Both the position numbers and the translations under genes were made by a program. The notes below the pieces were generated by a model. That model was not told the DNA's origin. It was given only the letters and a program-made list of their open reading frames with translations, and ran no database searches. This document shows, piece after piece, positions 10,022 to 22,040 of a DNA stretch of 44,730 nt. The stretch comes from Gammaproteobacteria bacterium (GTDB lineage: Bacteria; Pseudomonadota; Gammaproteobacteria; Steroidobacterales; Woeseiaceae): assembly GCA_029884455.1 (NCBI GenBank), contig JAOUHU010000021.1, positions 1 to 44,730 of the forward strand, in the 5' to 3' direction. How positions within the stretch are numbered: the first letter of the stretch is position 1; each line of letters begins with the position of its first letter.

Positions 10022-10674
10022 CAGGGCGTCGTCGCTACCGCAGCTGCTGGTATGCCTACAACGTCAACGTCATCAGGAACCGTGAAGCGGAACAAATCAG
10101 CCGCAATTGGTGCATTCACTACCACGTCATAGAGTGCCACCAGCGTGGTCTGCTTGAGGTTATCGTGGAAAACCATGCGGCTGAGAATATCGTTTTTGAA
10201 TCCAAGGTCGACGCGCAAGAATCCGCTCTCCGTGTTCCTGGGACTCAATTGCACCCAGGTCGTGCCAGCTTCAACAAAGCTGCCATCATTATTGAATTGC
10301 TGTAATGCATCTTGTGCGCCGCTGAGCAGCATGGCCGGTGTATCCGCCAACGCTTCCTGCTGCGGTTTCACCGTAACCTGTGCGAGGTCAACGTCATAAC
10401 TCCAGATATTGAGGCCGTCCGCGACCAGCACCTGCTCATAGGGCGTCGCGTAACTCCAGCGGAACTGGCCCGGCCTTTGAATCTGCAGCGTGCCACTGGT
10501 TCGTTCGACGACCTCTCCGTCCGCATCCAGCATCGACTGTTCGAATCGGCCCTGCAAGGTGGCCATTTCATTCACAAATTCCGCCACCAGCCGCGCGCCA
10601 TCGCTATCAGCCGACTGCGCGAGCGTAACGACAGGCCATACCATCAACCCGGCCAGTATGATCCGTACTATCAA
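10021..10674 (-). CDS. lolA: Outer-membrane lipoprotein carrier LolA
   Basis: A 217-residue periplasmic chaperone that takes lipoproteins from LolCDE at the inner membrane to LolB at the outer membrane. A signal peptide (hydrophobic IVRIILAGLMVWPVV, cleavage near TLAQS) is followed by the LolA fold with MATLQGRFEQ, GTLQIQRPGQFRWSY and VLVADGLNIWSYD. The start is TTG at 10674: AGGAG on the minus strand (10682-10686) lies seven bases before it, and this start gives a proper signal peptide. The next in-frame upstream start, at 10761, would add 29 unlikely residues inside ftsK. The Shine-Dalgarno overlaps the ftsK stop, which implies coupling. Confidence 0.92.
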   Translation of the reverse strand: MIVRIILAGLMVWPVVTLAQSADSDGARLVAEFVNEMATLQGRFEQSMLDADGEVVERTSGTLQIQRPGQFRWSYATPYEQVLVADGLNIWSYDVDLAQVTVKPQQEALADTPAMLLSGAQDALQQFNNDGSFVEAGTTWVQLSPRNTESGFLRVDLGFKNDILSRMVFHDNLKQTTLVALYDVVVNAPIAADLFRFTVPDDVDVVGIPAAAVATTP

Positions 10675-10684
10675 GTTCTTGCTC

Positions 10685-13006
10685 CTAATCGTCGCCTTGC
10701 GACGACGGTACCAATATTTCCCGCGATCCGTTGGACTGCAGCGGGCCGACGAGCCCTGCAATTTCCATCGTTTCGACCATGCGTGCAGCCCGGTTGTAAC
10801 CGATCTTCAGGCGCCGTTGTACCCCGGAGATCGAGGCTTTGCGTGTCTCCATCACGATCTGAACCGCCTGGTCATACAACGGGTCCTGCTCGGCATCGGC
10901 GCCCTCAGCCGGCGCCTGATCGAGCCCCGTCAATCCTGGGGTCGGGCCGGACGGACCGTCGAGAACCTCCTCGATATAACGTGGCGCTCCGCTTTTCTTC
11001 AGGTTTCGCACCACGGCATGCACTTCATGGTCCGCGACGAACGCACCGTGCACGCGCACCGGCAGGGATGTCCCCGGCGGCAGGTACAACATGTCACCAT
11101 GGCCAAGCAGATTTTCAGCACCCATCTGATCGAGAATCGTGCGCGAGTCGACTTTCGCCGAAACCTGAAAAGCGATTCGCGTCGGCACATTGGCCTTGAT
11201 CAGGCCCGTGATGACGTCTACCGATGGACGTTGTGTCGCCAGCAACATGTGGATGCCCGATGCCCGCGCTTTCTGTGCCAGCCGGGCGATGATCTCTTCG
11301 ACTTTCTTGCCGACGATCATCATCATGTCCGCCAGCTCATCGATGACCACGACGATATAGGGCAGTGGTGTCAGCGTCGGGCGCTCAACCGGTTTGTCCT
11401 CGTCGAATAGCAGCGGCGCAACGAACGTTGGATCCGGAATCGGTTCGCCGGCCTCAATAGCGTCCTTGACCTTGCGGTTGTAGCCACCGATGTTGCGCAC
11501 GCCCAGCGCCGACATCAGGCGATAACGCCGATCCATTTCGGCAACACACCAACGCAGTGCGTTCGCCGCATCTTTCATGTCGGTCACCACCGGCGTCAGC
11601 AGATGCGGAATGCCCTCATAAACCGACAGCTCGAGCATCTTGGGATCGATCATTATGAGGCGCACCTGCTCGGGCTGCGATTTATACAGCAGGCTCAAGA
11701 TCATTGCATTGATAGCCACTGACTTGCCCGAGCCCGTCGTACCGGCGATTAACAGGTGTGGCATGCGCGCCAGGTCCGCAACCACCGAGTGACCGCCGAT
11801 ATCCTTGCCCAATGCCAAAGTCAGCGGCGACGCCATATTTTCATAGGCCTGCGACTTGAGAATCTCTCCCAGCGTCACGAGTTCGCGGTTCTCGTTCGGA
11901 ATTTCGAGCCCGACAAAGGACTTGCCCGGAATAACTTCAACTACCCGTACGCTGACCACGGACAAGGAACGCGCAATGTCCTTTGACAGGTTCGAGATCT
12001 GGCTGACTTTGACTCCGGGCGCCGGGTCCAGCTCGAAACGAGTAATAACCGGACCGGGCGAGACAGACTTGACCTCGACGTCGACGCCGAAGTCCTTGAG
12101 TTTCAACTCAACCAGCCGCGACATGGCCTCAAGCGACTCTGCCGAGTAACCGGAGCGATGCGAGGGAGGATCGTCCAGCAACGATAACGGCGGCAACTCG
12201 CCCGCTGCAGCGGGCTCGAACAACGGCACCTGGCGTTCGCGCTCCGCACGTTCACTCGGCGCCAGCGCAGGCAGCACTGGCTCGATGCGCGGCCGGCCGC
12301 GATTGGCTGTGCGCTTTTTCTCGGTGGCGAGCACGTCCTGCCGGGCCGCCTGCTGTTTGCGCCCTTCTGCGCGGTCGCGCAATTCGCCGATTTTTCGGCG
12401 CGCCGATTCATAGCCGGACAGGCACCAGCGCCCGATACGGTCCATGACCGAAAACCACGAGATACCGAGAAATAACGACAGGGATGCAACCCAGATAACA
12501 AACAGCAGCGTGCTGGCACCGAGCAGTTTCATGACCGAAACCAGCCAGCCGCCGACAATCTGGCCAATGATCCCGCCCGCAGTTTCGTTAAATCCCTGCG
12601 GCGAGAAATGCAGGGTCGCCAAAGCACAACTGGTCACCAGGGTCAGCGCAAAGCCGCCGACCCGCAGGCCATAATCCATGCGCGTCCATGGCTGTTGAGT
12701 TTTCTGTTCCCGGTACAACATCCATCCCAGGTAGAGCACCATTACCGTGAAAAGGTAGGCCGGGCGGCCAAACAAGTTGAACAGCAGGTCGGAAACCAGT
12801 GCCCCGGCACGACCAATACCGTTATTTACGCTGCTCGACCCGGTCGCCTGGCTGAAACCCGGGTCAGCCTGATCGTAGGTCGACAGGGCATACCAGAGGA
12901 TGAATGCCAGAACGCCAAAGACGTACAGTGCACTTTCGCGAAGTGCGGTCGATAGCTGGACCGACAGGCGGGATGCCGGCTGAGTGTTCTTTTGGGCTCT
13001 TGCCAT
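10685..13006 (-). CDS. ftsK: DNA translocase FtsK
   Basis: A 773-residue septal DNA pump that clears the chromosome from the closing division site and activates XerCD at dif. Four N-terminal membrane helices (to about residue 180) anchor it at the divisome. A short basic linker follows, then the RecA-like motor with Walker A AGTTGSGKSVA near residues 419-430 and Walker B YIVVVIDELADMM. The C-terminal gamma winged helix (YDQAVQIVMETRKASISGVQRRLKIGYNRAA) reads KOPS sites. The linker is far shorter than in E. coli FtsK (1329 residues). The frame extends to 13069 across the trxB start, but MARAQK at 13006 is the natural start. It diverges from trxB with about 60 bases between. Confidence 0.96.
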   Translation of the reverse strand: MARAQKNTQPASRLSVQLSTALRESALYVFGVLAFILWYALSTYDQADPGFSQATGSSSVNNGIGRAGALVSDLLFNLFGRPAYLFTVMVLYLGWMLYREQKTQQPWTRMDYGLRVGGFALTLVTSCALATLHFSPQGFNETAGGIIGQIVGGWLVSVMKLLGASTLLFVIWVASLSLFLGISWFSVMDRIGRWCLSGYESARRKIGELRDRAEGRKQQAARQDVLATEKKRTANRGRPRIEPVLPALAPSERAERERQVPLFEPAAAGELPPLSLLDDPPSHRSGYSAESLEAMSRLVELKLKDFGVDVEVKSVSPGPVITRFELDPAPGVKVSQISNLSKDIARSLSVVSVRVVEVIPGKSFVGLEIPNENRELVTLGEILKSQAYENMASPLTLALGKDIGGHSVVADLARMPHLLIAGTTGSGKSVAINAMILSLLYKSQPEQVRLIMIDPKMLELSVYEGIPHLLTPVVTDMKDAANALRWCVAEMDRRYRLMSALGVRNIGGYNRKVKDAIEAGEPIPDPTFVAPLLFDEDKPVERPTLTPLPYIVVVIDELADMMMIVGKKVEEIIARLAQKARASGIHMLLATQRPSVDVITGLIKANVPTRIAFQVSAKVDSRTILDQMGAENLLGHGDMLYLPPGTSLPVRVHGAFVADHEVHAVVRNLKKSGAPRYIEEVLDGPSGPTPGLTGLDQAPAEGADAEQDPLYDQAVQIVMETRKASISGVQRRLKIGYNRAARMVETMEIAGLVGPLQSNGSREILVPSSQGDD

Positions 13007-13046
13007 ATCTAAAGTAGACTGCAACGTCGCGCTGAAATCGCGATGA

Positions 13047-15174
<2,128 letters not shown>

Positions 15175-15178
<4 letters not shown>

Positions 15179-15909
15179 ACAGGCCGCGAGTCGAATGGTT
15201 GAGTCCGCTGGACCCGCCCGAGTACTTTCCGGACGTGGAATCGGCTTTGCGGGAACCGGATGGCTTGCTCGCGGCCGGTGGTGACCTCAGCAGCGAACGA
15301 TTGTTGAATGCCTACGCGTCCGGAATTTTTCCCTGGTACGAGGACGGCCAACCGATACTCTGGTGGTCACCAGACCCACGCTGCGTGTTGCGGCCGGCGG
15401 AACTCCGTATTTCGCGACGCCTACGGCAATATGCGCGCCGCTCAACACTCACCTGCAGCTACAACCAGGACTTCGGCGCTGTAATTCGTGCTTGCGCCGG
15501 CCAGCGAAAATCGCAGCAAGGCACCTGGATTACATCCGCCATGATTGCCGCCTATGAAGAACTGCATGCAGGCGGCTGGGCACATTCGGTGGAAATCCGG
15601 GCCGACTCCAGGCTGGTCGGCGGCATTTATGGTGTCTGCATCGGCAAGGTTTTTTTCGGTGAATCAATGTTCAGTCACTGCGACCACGCATCGAAGTTTG
15701 CGATGCTGGCTCTTTGCCAGGTACTTCTGCGCAATCAGTTTGCCTTGCTTGATTGCCAGGTCATTTCGCCACACCTGCTGAGCCTGGGGGCGCACCAGAT
15801 TCCGCGGCGCACTTTTACCGATATTTTGCGTGCATCCTGTGCAAACCGGAGCCAATTTCGCGGCTGGCCGACGATTTCACTGCCGATCGCCGGATTGCTG
15901 GCGAAATAG
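15175..15909 (+). CDS. aat: Leucyl/phenylalanyl-tRNA-protein transferase
   Basis: A 244-residue enzyme that adds Leu or Phe from aminoacyl-tRNA to proteins with N-terminal Lys or Arg, creating N-degrons for ClpS-ClpA-ClpP. Family blocks are FPDVESALREPDGLLAAGGDL, YASGIFPWYEDGQPILWWSPDPRCVL, GTWITSAMIAAYEELH and VGGIYGVCIGKVFFGESMFS. The start codon is GTG, overlapping the preceding stop (GTGA, four bases), so translation is coupled to the FemAB-like gene. The C-terminus is slightly extended with a hydrophobic tail. It lies next to infA and clpA/clpS as in E. coli. Confidence 0.96.
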
Positions 15910-15983
15910 CTGCGCTTCGCATTGCAATGGCCGGTCCGTTTCTGCACAATTCGCCAGCCTTCTAGCACAGAGAACTGCAAACC

Positions 15984-16202
15984 TTGGCGAAAGAAGAAGC
16001 CATTCAGATGGAGGGTGTCGTTACAGAGACACTGCCCAACACCACGTTTCGAGTCGAACTCGAAAACGGCCATATCGTAACGGCACACATTTCCGGAAAA
16101 ATGCGCAAGAATTACATTCGCATCCTGACCGGTGACAACGTGACGGTGGAACTAACGCCATACGACCTGACAAAAGGCAGGATCGTTTATCGCGGCAAAT
16201 AG
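15984..16202 (+). CDS. infA: Translation initiation factor IF-1 (TTG start)
   Basis: A 72-residue S1-like OB-fold protein that binds the ribosomal A site during initiation. The sequence begins [12 protein letters not shown] and contains [25 protein letters not shown] and [18 protein letters not shown], all standard for the family. Family alignment places the first codon at 15984, where the base triplet is TTG. No strong Shine-Dalgarno is visible (only AGAGA about 12 bases before). A rare start in an initiation-factor gene recalls the AUU of infC and could be a feedback device, but that is inference. It converges on clpA with 17 bases between. Confidence 0.95.
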   Translation: MAKEEAIQMEGVVTETLPNTTFRVELENGHIVTAHISGKMRKNYIRILTGDNVTVELTPYDLTKGRIVYRGK

Positions 16203-16219
16203 GTCGCTTATCGAGCCGT

Positions 16220-18490
16220 CTATTCCGGCAGGTGCTCGAGTTCCTTCAATAAGGGCTCGGAACTGAGTAACAACGAGTCATTGGCGTCAACAGTCACCCG
16301 CACGTGGCCGCCATTTGCCAGTCGGCCAAAAAGCAATTCCTCGGCCAGCGGACGCTTGATGTGCTCCTGGATGACGCGTGCCATGGGGCGTGCTCCCATT
16401 TTCACATCGTAGCCGCGCACCGCTATCCAGCTACGGGCAGCATCGTCCAGCTCCAGAGTTACGTTGTTGTTGCCGAGTTTGGCCTCGAGTTCGACCACCA
16501 GCTTGTCGACCACGCGTTTGATCGACTCGGGGTCCAGCGGTGCGAACTGGATGATGGCGTCGAGCCGATTGCGAAACTCCGGCGTAAACGACTTGCGAAT
16601 TATTTCCATGCCGTCCGTGCTGTGATCCTGATGCGTGAAGCCTATCGACGCCCGGCTCATTTCCTGTGCGCCGGCATTGGTTGTCATAACGAGGACGATA
16701 TTGCGGAAATTTGCCTTGCGGCCGTTATTGTCCGTCAGGGTGCCATGATCCATGACCTGCAGCAGCAGGTTGAATACTTCTGGATGCGCCTTCTCGACTT
16801 CGTCGAGCAAAACCACAGCGTGCGGATTCTTGGTGACTGCCTCGGTCAGCAATCCACCCTGGTCAAAGCCAACGTATCCTGGCGGCGCACCGATCAGGCG
16901 CGATACCGTGTGCCGCTCCATGTACTCGGACATGTCGAATCGAATCAGTTCAACGCCCATGCACATTGCGAGCTGACGTGTCACCTCTGTCTTGCCGACG
17001 CCGGTCGGACCCGCCAGCAGAAATGAACCAATCGGCTTCTCGTCCTCACGCAGACCCGAGCGGGCCATCTTGATCGCCGCTGTCAGCGACTCCACCGCGT
17101 TGTCCTGGCCAAATATCGTCAGCTTGAGATCTCGTTCCAGCGTGCGCAACACGTCACGGTCCGAAACCGAGACGCTTTTTGCCGGTATCCTTGCCATCTT
17201 CGCCACGATATTTTCCACCATTGAGACCGTGACCCTGTTGCCACGCTGCTCCTGCGGCTGCAGCCGCAGATTCGCGCCCGCTTCATCGATGACATCAATC
17301 GCCTTGTCGGGCAATTTGCGATCGTTAATATGCTTGTACGACAACTCGGCGGCGGCCTCGAGTGCCGCATTGTCGTACTTGACGCCATGGTGCTCCTCAA
17401 ACCGGCTCTTCAGGCCGTGCAGAATTGCCACGGTCTCCTGCAAGCTTGGCTCCGGCACGTCGATTTTCTGGAAACGGCGCGCCAGCGCATGGTCCTTTTC
17501 GAACACCCCGCGATACTCCGCATAAGTCGTCGAGCCTATGCAGCGAATATCGCCATTCGCCAGCACCGGTTTAATGAGGTTACTGGCATCCATGACACCG
17601 CCGGACGCTGCGCCGGCACCGATTATAGTGTGAATTTCGTCAATGAACAGAATCGCGCCGGCATCCTCCTTGATTTCAGCTATGACGCCTTTAAGTCGCT
17701 TCTCGAAGTCACCGCGATACTTGGTGCCGGCAATCAGGGTGCCCATGTCAAGTGAATAAACGGTAGCGTTGCGCAAAACTTCCGGTACTCGCTCTTCGAC
17801 AATCATACGCGCAAGCCCTTCCGCCAGTGCGGTCTTACCAACGCCCGCGTCACCGACATACAGAGGATTATTCTTGCGCCGCCTGCACAATATCTGCACG
17901 GTACGCTCGATTTCGGTTTCGCGTCCGATCAACGGGTCTATTTTTCCATCAATGGCCAATTGGTTCAGGTTGCTTGTATAGAGCTGCAGCGGTGACTTGT
18001 CCGCTTCCGCTTCCTGCTCGAGTGGCGCCGTCTGCTCAGTTTCACCACTGTCGCCGGGTAAACGCGGTACGCCGTGCGAAATATAATTCACGACATCGAG
18101 GCGCGTAATGTCTTGCAGGCTCATGAAGTAAACCGCCTGCGATTGCTTTTCGCTGAAAATGGCCACCAGCACATTGGTGCTGGTCACCTCCTTTTTACCG
18201 CTCGACTGCACGTGGAAAACAGCGCGCTGCAGTACGCGCTGGAAACCCAGCGTCGGTTGAACTTCGGCATCCTCTTCGTCAGCCATCAGGGGCGTCTGCT
18301 CGGTAATGAACTCAGTCAGTTGCCGACGCAATTCAGAAATATTTGAATTGCAGGCTTTGAGAATCTCGTGTACGCGTGGAATGTCAATCAAGGCCAGCAA
18401 CAGGTGTTCAACGGTCATGAATTCATGACGCAGGTCGCGTGCCTTTTGGAAGGCGTCATTCAGACAGTATTCGAGTTCGCTACTTAACAT
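16220..18490 (-). CDS. clpA: ATP-dependent Clp protease, ATP-binding subunit ClpA
   Basis: A 756-residue AAA+ unfoldase that feeds substrates into ClpP (E. coli ClpA has 758). The N-domain (MLSSELEYCLNDAFQKARD) docks ClpS. Two AAA+ modules carry Walker A motifs GDAGVGKTALAEG (about 210-222) and GPTGVGKTEVTRQ (about 492-504). The ClpP-docking loop appears as SIGFTHQDHSTDGME, with IGF for the more usual IGL. The frame extends upstream to 18574, but the family start MLSSEL is at 18490. clpS lies 34 bases upstream in the same direction. clpP is not in the window. Confidence 0.97.
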   Translation of the reverse strand: MLSSELEYCLNDAFQKARDLRHEFMTVEHLLLALIDIPRVHEILKACNSNISELRRQLTEFITEQTPLMADEEDAEVQPTLGFQRVLQRAVFHVQSSGKKEVTSTNVLVAIFSEKQSQAVYFMSLQDITRLDVVNYISHGVPRLPGDSGETEQTAPLEQEAEADKSPLQLYTSNLNQLAIDGKIDPLIGRETEIERTVQILCRRRKNNPLYVGDAGVGKTALAEGLARMIVEERVPEVLRNATVYSLDMGTLIAGTKYRGDFEKRLKGVIAEIKEDAGAILFIDEIHTIIGAGAASGGVMDASNLIKPVLANGDIRCIGSTTYAEYRGVFEKDHALARRFQKIDVPEPSLQETVAILHGLKSRFEEHHGVKYDNAALEAAAELSYKHINDRKLPDKAIDVIDEAGANLRLQPQEQRGNRVTVSMVENIVAKMARIPAKSVSVSDRDVLRTLERDLKLTIFGQDNAVESLTAAIKMARSGLREDEKPIGSFLLAGPTGVGKTEVTRQLAMCMGVELIRFDMSEYMERHTVSRLIGAPPGYVGFDQGGLLTEAVTKNPHAVVLLDEVEKAHPEVFNLLLQVMDHGTLTDNNGRKANFRNIVLVMTTNAGAQEMSRASIGFTHQDHSTDGMEIIRKSFTPEFRNRLDAIIQFAPLDPESIKRVVDKLVVELEAKLGNNNVTLELDDAARSWIAVRGYDVKMGARPMARVIQEHIKRPLAEELLFGRLANGGHVRVTVDANDSLLLSSEPLLKELEHLPE

Positions 18491-18524
18491 CGCCTGGTTA
18501 CCTAAGTGACCCGATCTCGATTGC

Positions 18525-18854
18525 TCAAGACTCTTCCATCGTACACAACAACGGGTGCTGGTGCTGCTGCGCAATGGCCATTACCTGCGCAACCCTTGTT
18601 TCCGCAATTTCGAAGTTGAACACACCGCAGACACCCTTGCCCTTGGTATGCACTTCCAGCATCACCTGTGTTGCGCGCATGCGTTCCATACCAAACACCG
18701 ATTCGAGAATATCCACCACGAATTCCATCGGCGTGTAGTCGTCATTAATCAGCACCACCCGATACAAGGGCGGTTGCTTGACCTTCGCCCGTGCCTCCTC
18801 AACGGCCAGCTCGTAGGTGCCAATCCTGTCATTCTCGTCTTTCCGTTCTGTCAT
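18525..18854 (-). CDS. clpS: ClpS adaptor of the N-degron pathway
   Basis: A 109-residue adaptor that delivers proteins with N-terminal Leu, Phe, Tyr or Trp to ClpA. The core shows [17 protein letters not shown] (N37-D38-D39 line the N-degron pocket) and [17 protein letters not shown] with H69. The N-terminal 25 residues form the flexible extension that inhibits ClpA on other substrates. The start MTERKDE at 18854 suits the family; the frame is open to 18938 but those residues are unlike ClpS. First gene of the clpS-clpA unit. Confidence 0.96.
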   Translation of the reverse strand: MTERKDENDRIGTYELAVEEARAKVKQPPLYRVVLINDDYTPMEFVVDILESVFGMERMRATQVMLEVHTKGKGVCGVFNFEIAETRVAQVMAIAQQHQHPLLCTMEES

Positions 18855-18917
18855 TGCTGATCTGTGCTCATTTGTCGTAATCCGGCAATTTCGGGCTTCC
18901 GGACGCGTTTGCGAGCT

Positions 18918-18923
18918 ATTATA
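18918..18923 (-). promoter_or_regulatory. Candidate -10 element for clpS-clpA
   Basis: TATAAT on the minus strand, within TATATAATAG. Transcription would start near 18911, giving a leader of about 57 bases. No -35 at the usual spacing is seen; TTGGAG lies 20 bases upstream. The 18855-19103 gap between clpS and gspC holds no gene I can support. Confidence 0.35.
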
Positions 18924-19021
18924 TATGGGCATTCGCACGTATTCTCCAAGGGCACTTCACGAATTTGACGGGTGGCGGCGCTATATCATTGCTTGTTATG
19001 GTTTTTTTCATTCTTTTGGGC

Positions 19022-19051
19022 TTGTTTGGCGGCAACCGCAACCCGTATCAT
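19022..19051 (+). promoter_or_regulatory. Candidate promoter for gspCDEF
   Basis: TTGTTT at 19022-19027, an 18-base spacer and TATCAT at 19046-19051, about 52 bases before the gspC ATG. Assigned by match and position only. Confidence 0.33.
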
Positions 19052-19103
19052 CGTGGCGCCGCGTTAAACAGAGGCCGGTTACTATCAAGCGTATTCATAC
19101 ATT

Positions 19104-20039
19104 ATGACGACGGAAGCAAAGTGGTCTGATCTGGCCAGCATGGATGGCGCGAGAACCTTTGCTGCCGCAAGCCGGCTTTTGCCTGCCTGGATCAGCCTGT
19201 TGCTTGTGATCGTCATTGCCTGGCAGCTTGCACGGATATTCTGGCTGCTGGTACCCGCGCCAGCCAGTGGTGATCTTGTGGCCACGCCCGCGCATGTCGC
19301 CAATGTACTGGATACCGACGACCTCGCAACCGACGTCAACGCGATCGCGAATGCACACATATTCGGCGTCGCCTCGGTCGATGAGGCAACGCCGGAACCG
19401 GTGGTAACAGTGGTCGAAGCGGATCGCGATACCCGCCTCAACCTCGCTCTCAAAGGCACGATTGCCAGTACTGCGGAAGCAAGTGCCATAGCAATCATTT
19501 CTGATGCCGGCAGGGATGAGAATGTTTATTCGATCGGTGACCCTGTGACCGCGACTGCCAAGTTGCATGCCGTGTATGCCGATCGCGTCGTACTGAACGA
19601 AAACGGTGTGTTGACCAACCTGAAGTTGCCCAAGGACTTCCCGGCCGGGTCGGCTTCGATACGGTCGGCACCTGCGCTGACTGATGTGCAGCCGATGAGT
19701 GATGATTCCCAGTCTATCCAGTCCGTACTGGCGCAAAACGTTGCCTCGCTGAGTGATGTCATCCGGCCAACTCCTTATTTCGTTGACGGTCAGCAACAGG
19801 GCTACCGGGTCTATCCTGGCCGCAATCGCGCCCAATTCACGGCGCTCGGACTGCGGCCCGGCGATCTCATCAAGGAAATCGATGGCCAGTCACTCAGCGA
19901 CCAATCGCAAGCCATGCAAATTTTTCAAAGCCTCGGAAGCGCAGACCAGGTTTCGGTAACCGTCGAACGTGATGGGCAACCTGAAGTCATTGTTTTGCGC
20001 ACCGATCAACTCGCCATTGCGGACGAAACCAGTCAATGA
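19104..20039 (+). CDS. gspC: Type II secretion protein GspC
   Basis: A 311-residue bitopic inner-membrane protein that links the T2SS inner-membrane platform to the secretin. A short cytoplasmic part is followed by one membrane helix at about residues 26-50. The homology region (NAHIFGV, then LNLALKGTIAS, ENVYSIGD, VYADRVVLNENGVLTNLKL) contacts the GspD N0 domain. The C-terminal PDZ-type domain (YRVYPGRNRAQFTALGLRPGDLIKEIDG) is thought to help choose substrates. The end overlaps gspD by four bases (ATGA). Confidence 0.93.
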   Translation: MTTEAKWSDLASMDGARTFAAASRLLPAWISLLLVIVIAWQLARIFWLLVPAPASGDLVATPAHVANVLDTDDLATDVNAIANAHIFGVASVDEATPEPVVTVVEADRDTRLNLALKGTIASTAEASAIAIISDAGRDENVYSIGDPVTATAKLHAVYADRVVLNENGVLTNLKLPKDFPAGSASIRSAPALTDVQPMSDDSQSIQSVLAQNVASLSDVIRPTPYFVDGQQQGYRVYPGRNRAQFTALGLRPGDLIKEIDGQSLSDQSQAMQIFQSLGSADQVSVTVERDGQPEVIVLRTDQLAIADETSQ

Positions 20040-22021
20040 CCTCTAAAAACACATTCTGGCGACGTTGGTCGCTCATACTATTTGCCGTGCTGATGAGTAG
20101 CGGCATCGCTCCCGTTGCCTGGAGTCAGCAAGCCACCATTACGCCGAATTACAAAGATGCTGACATTCGCCAAATCATCGAGGCAGTCGGTGAGGTTACA
20201 CGAAAGAACTTCATCATCGACGCGCGCGTAAATGCCAAAGTCACCATGCTGTCGTCGACGCCGATGTCCGCCGATGCTTTCTACGAGGCGTTCCTGTCAA
20301 TTCTCGCTGTACACGGATTTGTCGCAATTCCTACCGGTGACATTATCAAGATCGTTCCGGACGCCACGGCGCGACAGTTTGCCGGCCCACTCGGCACAGA
20401 TAATGCGGCCGGTGACGACGATATCGTCACCCAGGTGCTGCTGGTGCAGAACGTCGGTGCGGCACAACTGGTGCCGATTCTGCGGCCGTTGATACCGCAG
20501 TACGGACACCTCGCGGCACACCCAGGGTCGAACATGCTGATCATTTCCGACCGCGCCTCCAACGTGACACGCATGATCAACATCATTCGTCGCATCGACC
20601 AGTCGAACGATGAGGATATCGAAGTCATTCGCCTGGAACATGCGTCGGCTACGGAAATTGTGCGCATCATGACAGCGTTGACTCAGCAACCGCGAGCCGA
20701 CGGTGTGCCTGTGACAACCAGCCTGGTAGCCGACGCACGCACCAACAGCGTACTGATTGGCGGCGACAAGAGCGAACGGCTGCGCCTGCGGGCTCTGATT
20801 GCGCACCTTGATACGCCGTTGGAGGATGGTGGCGATACACAGGTTCGCTACCTGCACTACGCGGATGCCGAGGAACTCGCCACCAAGTTGCAATCACATT
20901 TTACCGCGCAACTTCAGGCTGCCGGTGCGCCGGCCGCCGGCGTGGACTCGGTCAGCGTCTGGGCGGACGGCCAGAACAACGCACTGGTGATCAATGCGCC
21001 ACCGAAGATGATGCGTTCACTGATGCAAATTATTGACAAGCTCGACATCCGTCGCGCGCAGGTACTGGTCGAGGCCATCGTCGTCGAAGTCATTGCCGAC
21101 AAAACAGCAGAACTCGGAATAACCTGGGCGGTCGAGGGCACAAGCTCGAATACGCCTATTGGTGTGACCAATTTCCCGGACTTTGGTGCCGGCGTCGTAC
21201 AACTTGGCTCGGCCGCAGCCAGCGGCGGCAATGTCGATCCGACCGGGCTGATCGGTGAAGGTGTCACTTTCGGGCTTGGCCGAATAAGCGATTCCGGGGT
21301 CAGCTTTGCGGCGATACTGCGCGCGCTGGAAGGCAATGCCGATACCAATATCATCTCCACTCCATCCATAGTGACCACGGACAACGAAGAGGCCAGCATC
21401 AACGTGGGCCAGGAGGTACCGTTCGTCACCGGATCGTACTCGAACACGGGCACCGGTGGTGGTGGCGTCGTCAACCCGTTCCAGACCATCAATCGCGAGC
21501 AAGTCGGCGTGAAACTGACCATCACACCGCAAATTAATGAAGGCGACTCGCTGTTGCTGAAGATCTCCCAGGAAATATCCAGCATCGCGCAATCCGCCGC
21601 TGGTGCGGTCGACCTGATTACTAACGAGCGTACGCTGGAAACGACGGTTATCGTCGATGACGGCCAGATTCTGGTGCTCGGCGGGTTGCTTGAGGATGTA
21701 TTACGCGAGAGCGAACAACGAGTACCGTTCCTCGGCAGAATCCCCGGTCTTGGCGCGATGTTCCGCAGTCGAAAGACCGACATGGTCAAGACCAACCTGC
21801 TGGTATTTATCCGGCCAAAGATTCTTCGTGACGCAGCACAGACAACCATCGAGACCAATTCAAAATACGATTTCATTCGAGACGTACTGCGGGACAAGAG
21901 TGCTGATGGAATCAATCTGATGCGCGACGCCGAACCTTTTGCCTTGCCGCCCTTCGAAGAAGCGGATCGGCCCGGTCAGGAAAGTGTCGACGGCGGCGGC
22001 ACCGAATCCACGACTGAATAG
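20036..22021 (+). CDS. gspD: Type II secretion secretin GspD
   Basis: A 661-residue outer-membrane secretin. A signal peptide (cleavage after about residue 31, AWSQQ) is followed by N0 (ITPNYKDADIRQIIEAVGEVTRKNFIID) and three KH-like N domains. The secretin core has QVLVEAIVVEV, VPFVTGSY, VGVKLTITPQINEGDSLLLKISQE and a VPFLGRIPGLGAMFRSRK block. The C-terminal tail after about residue 615 is short and acidic, so a pilotin-binding S-domain is not obvious and no pilotin gene is nearby. About 20 bases separate it from gspE. Confidence 0.96.
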   Translation: MTSKNTFWRRWSLILFAVLMSSGIAPVAWSQQATITPNYKDADIRQIIEAVGEVTRKNFIIDARVNAKVTMLSSTPMSADAFYEAFLSILAVHGFVAIPTGDIIKIVPDATARQFAGPLGTDNAAGDDDIVTQVLLVQNVGAAQLVPILRPLIPQYGHLAAHPGSNMLIISDRASNVTRMINIIRRIDQSNDEDIEVIRLEHASATEIVRIMTALTQQPRADGVPVTTSLVADARTNSVLIGGDKSERLRLRALIAHLDTPLEDGGDTQVRYLHYADAEELATKLQSHFTAQLQAAGAPAAGVDSVSVWADGQNNALVINAPPKMMRSLMQIIDKLDIRRAQVLVEAIVVEVIADKTAELGITWAVEGTSSNTPIGVTNFPDFGAGVVQLGSAAASGGNVDPTGLIGEGVTFGLGRISDSGVSFAAILRALEGNADTNIISTPSIVTTDNEEASINVGQEVPFVTGSYSNTGTGGGGVVNPFQTINREQVGVKLTITPQINEGDSLLLKISQEISSIAQSAAGAVDLITNERTLETTVIVDDGQILVLGGLLEDVLRESEQRVPFLGRIPGLGAMFRSRKTDMVKTNLLVFIRPKILRDAAQTTIETNSKYDFIRDVLRDKSADGINLMRDAEPFALPPFEEADRPGQESVDGGGTESTTE

Positions 22022-22040
22022 ATTCGCCCGACCTGACGCC

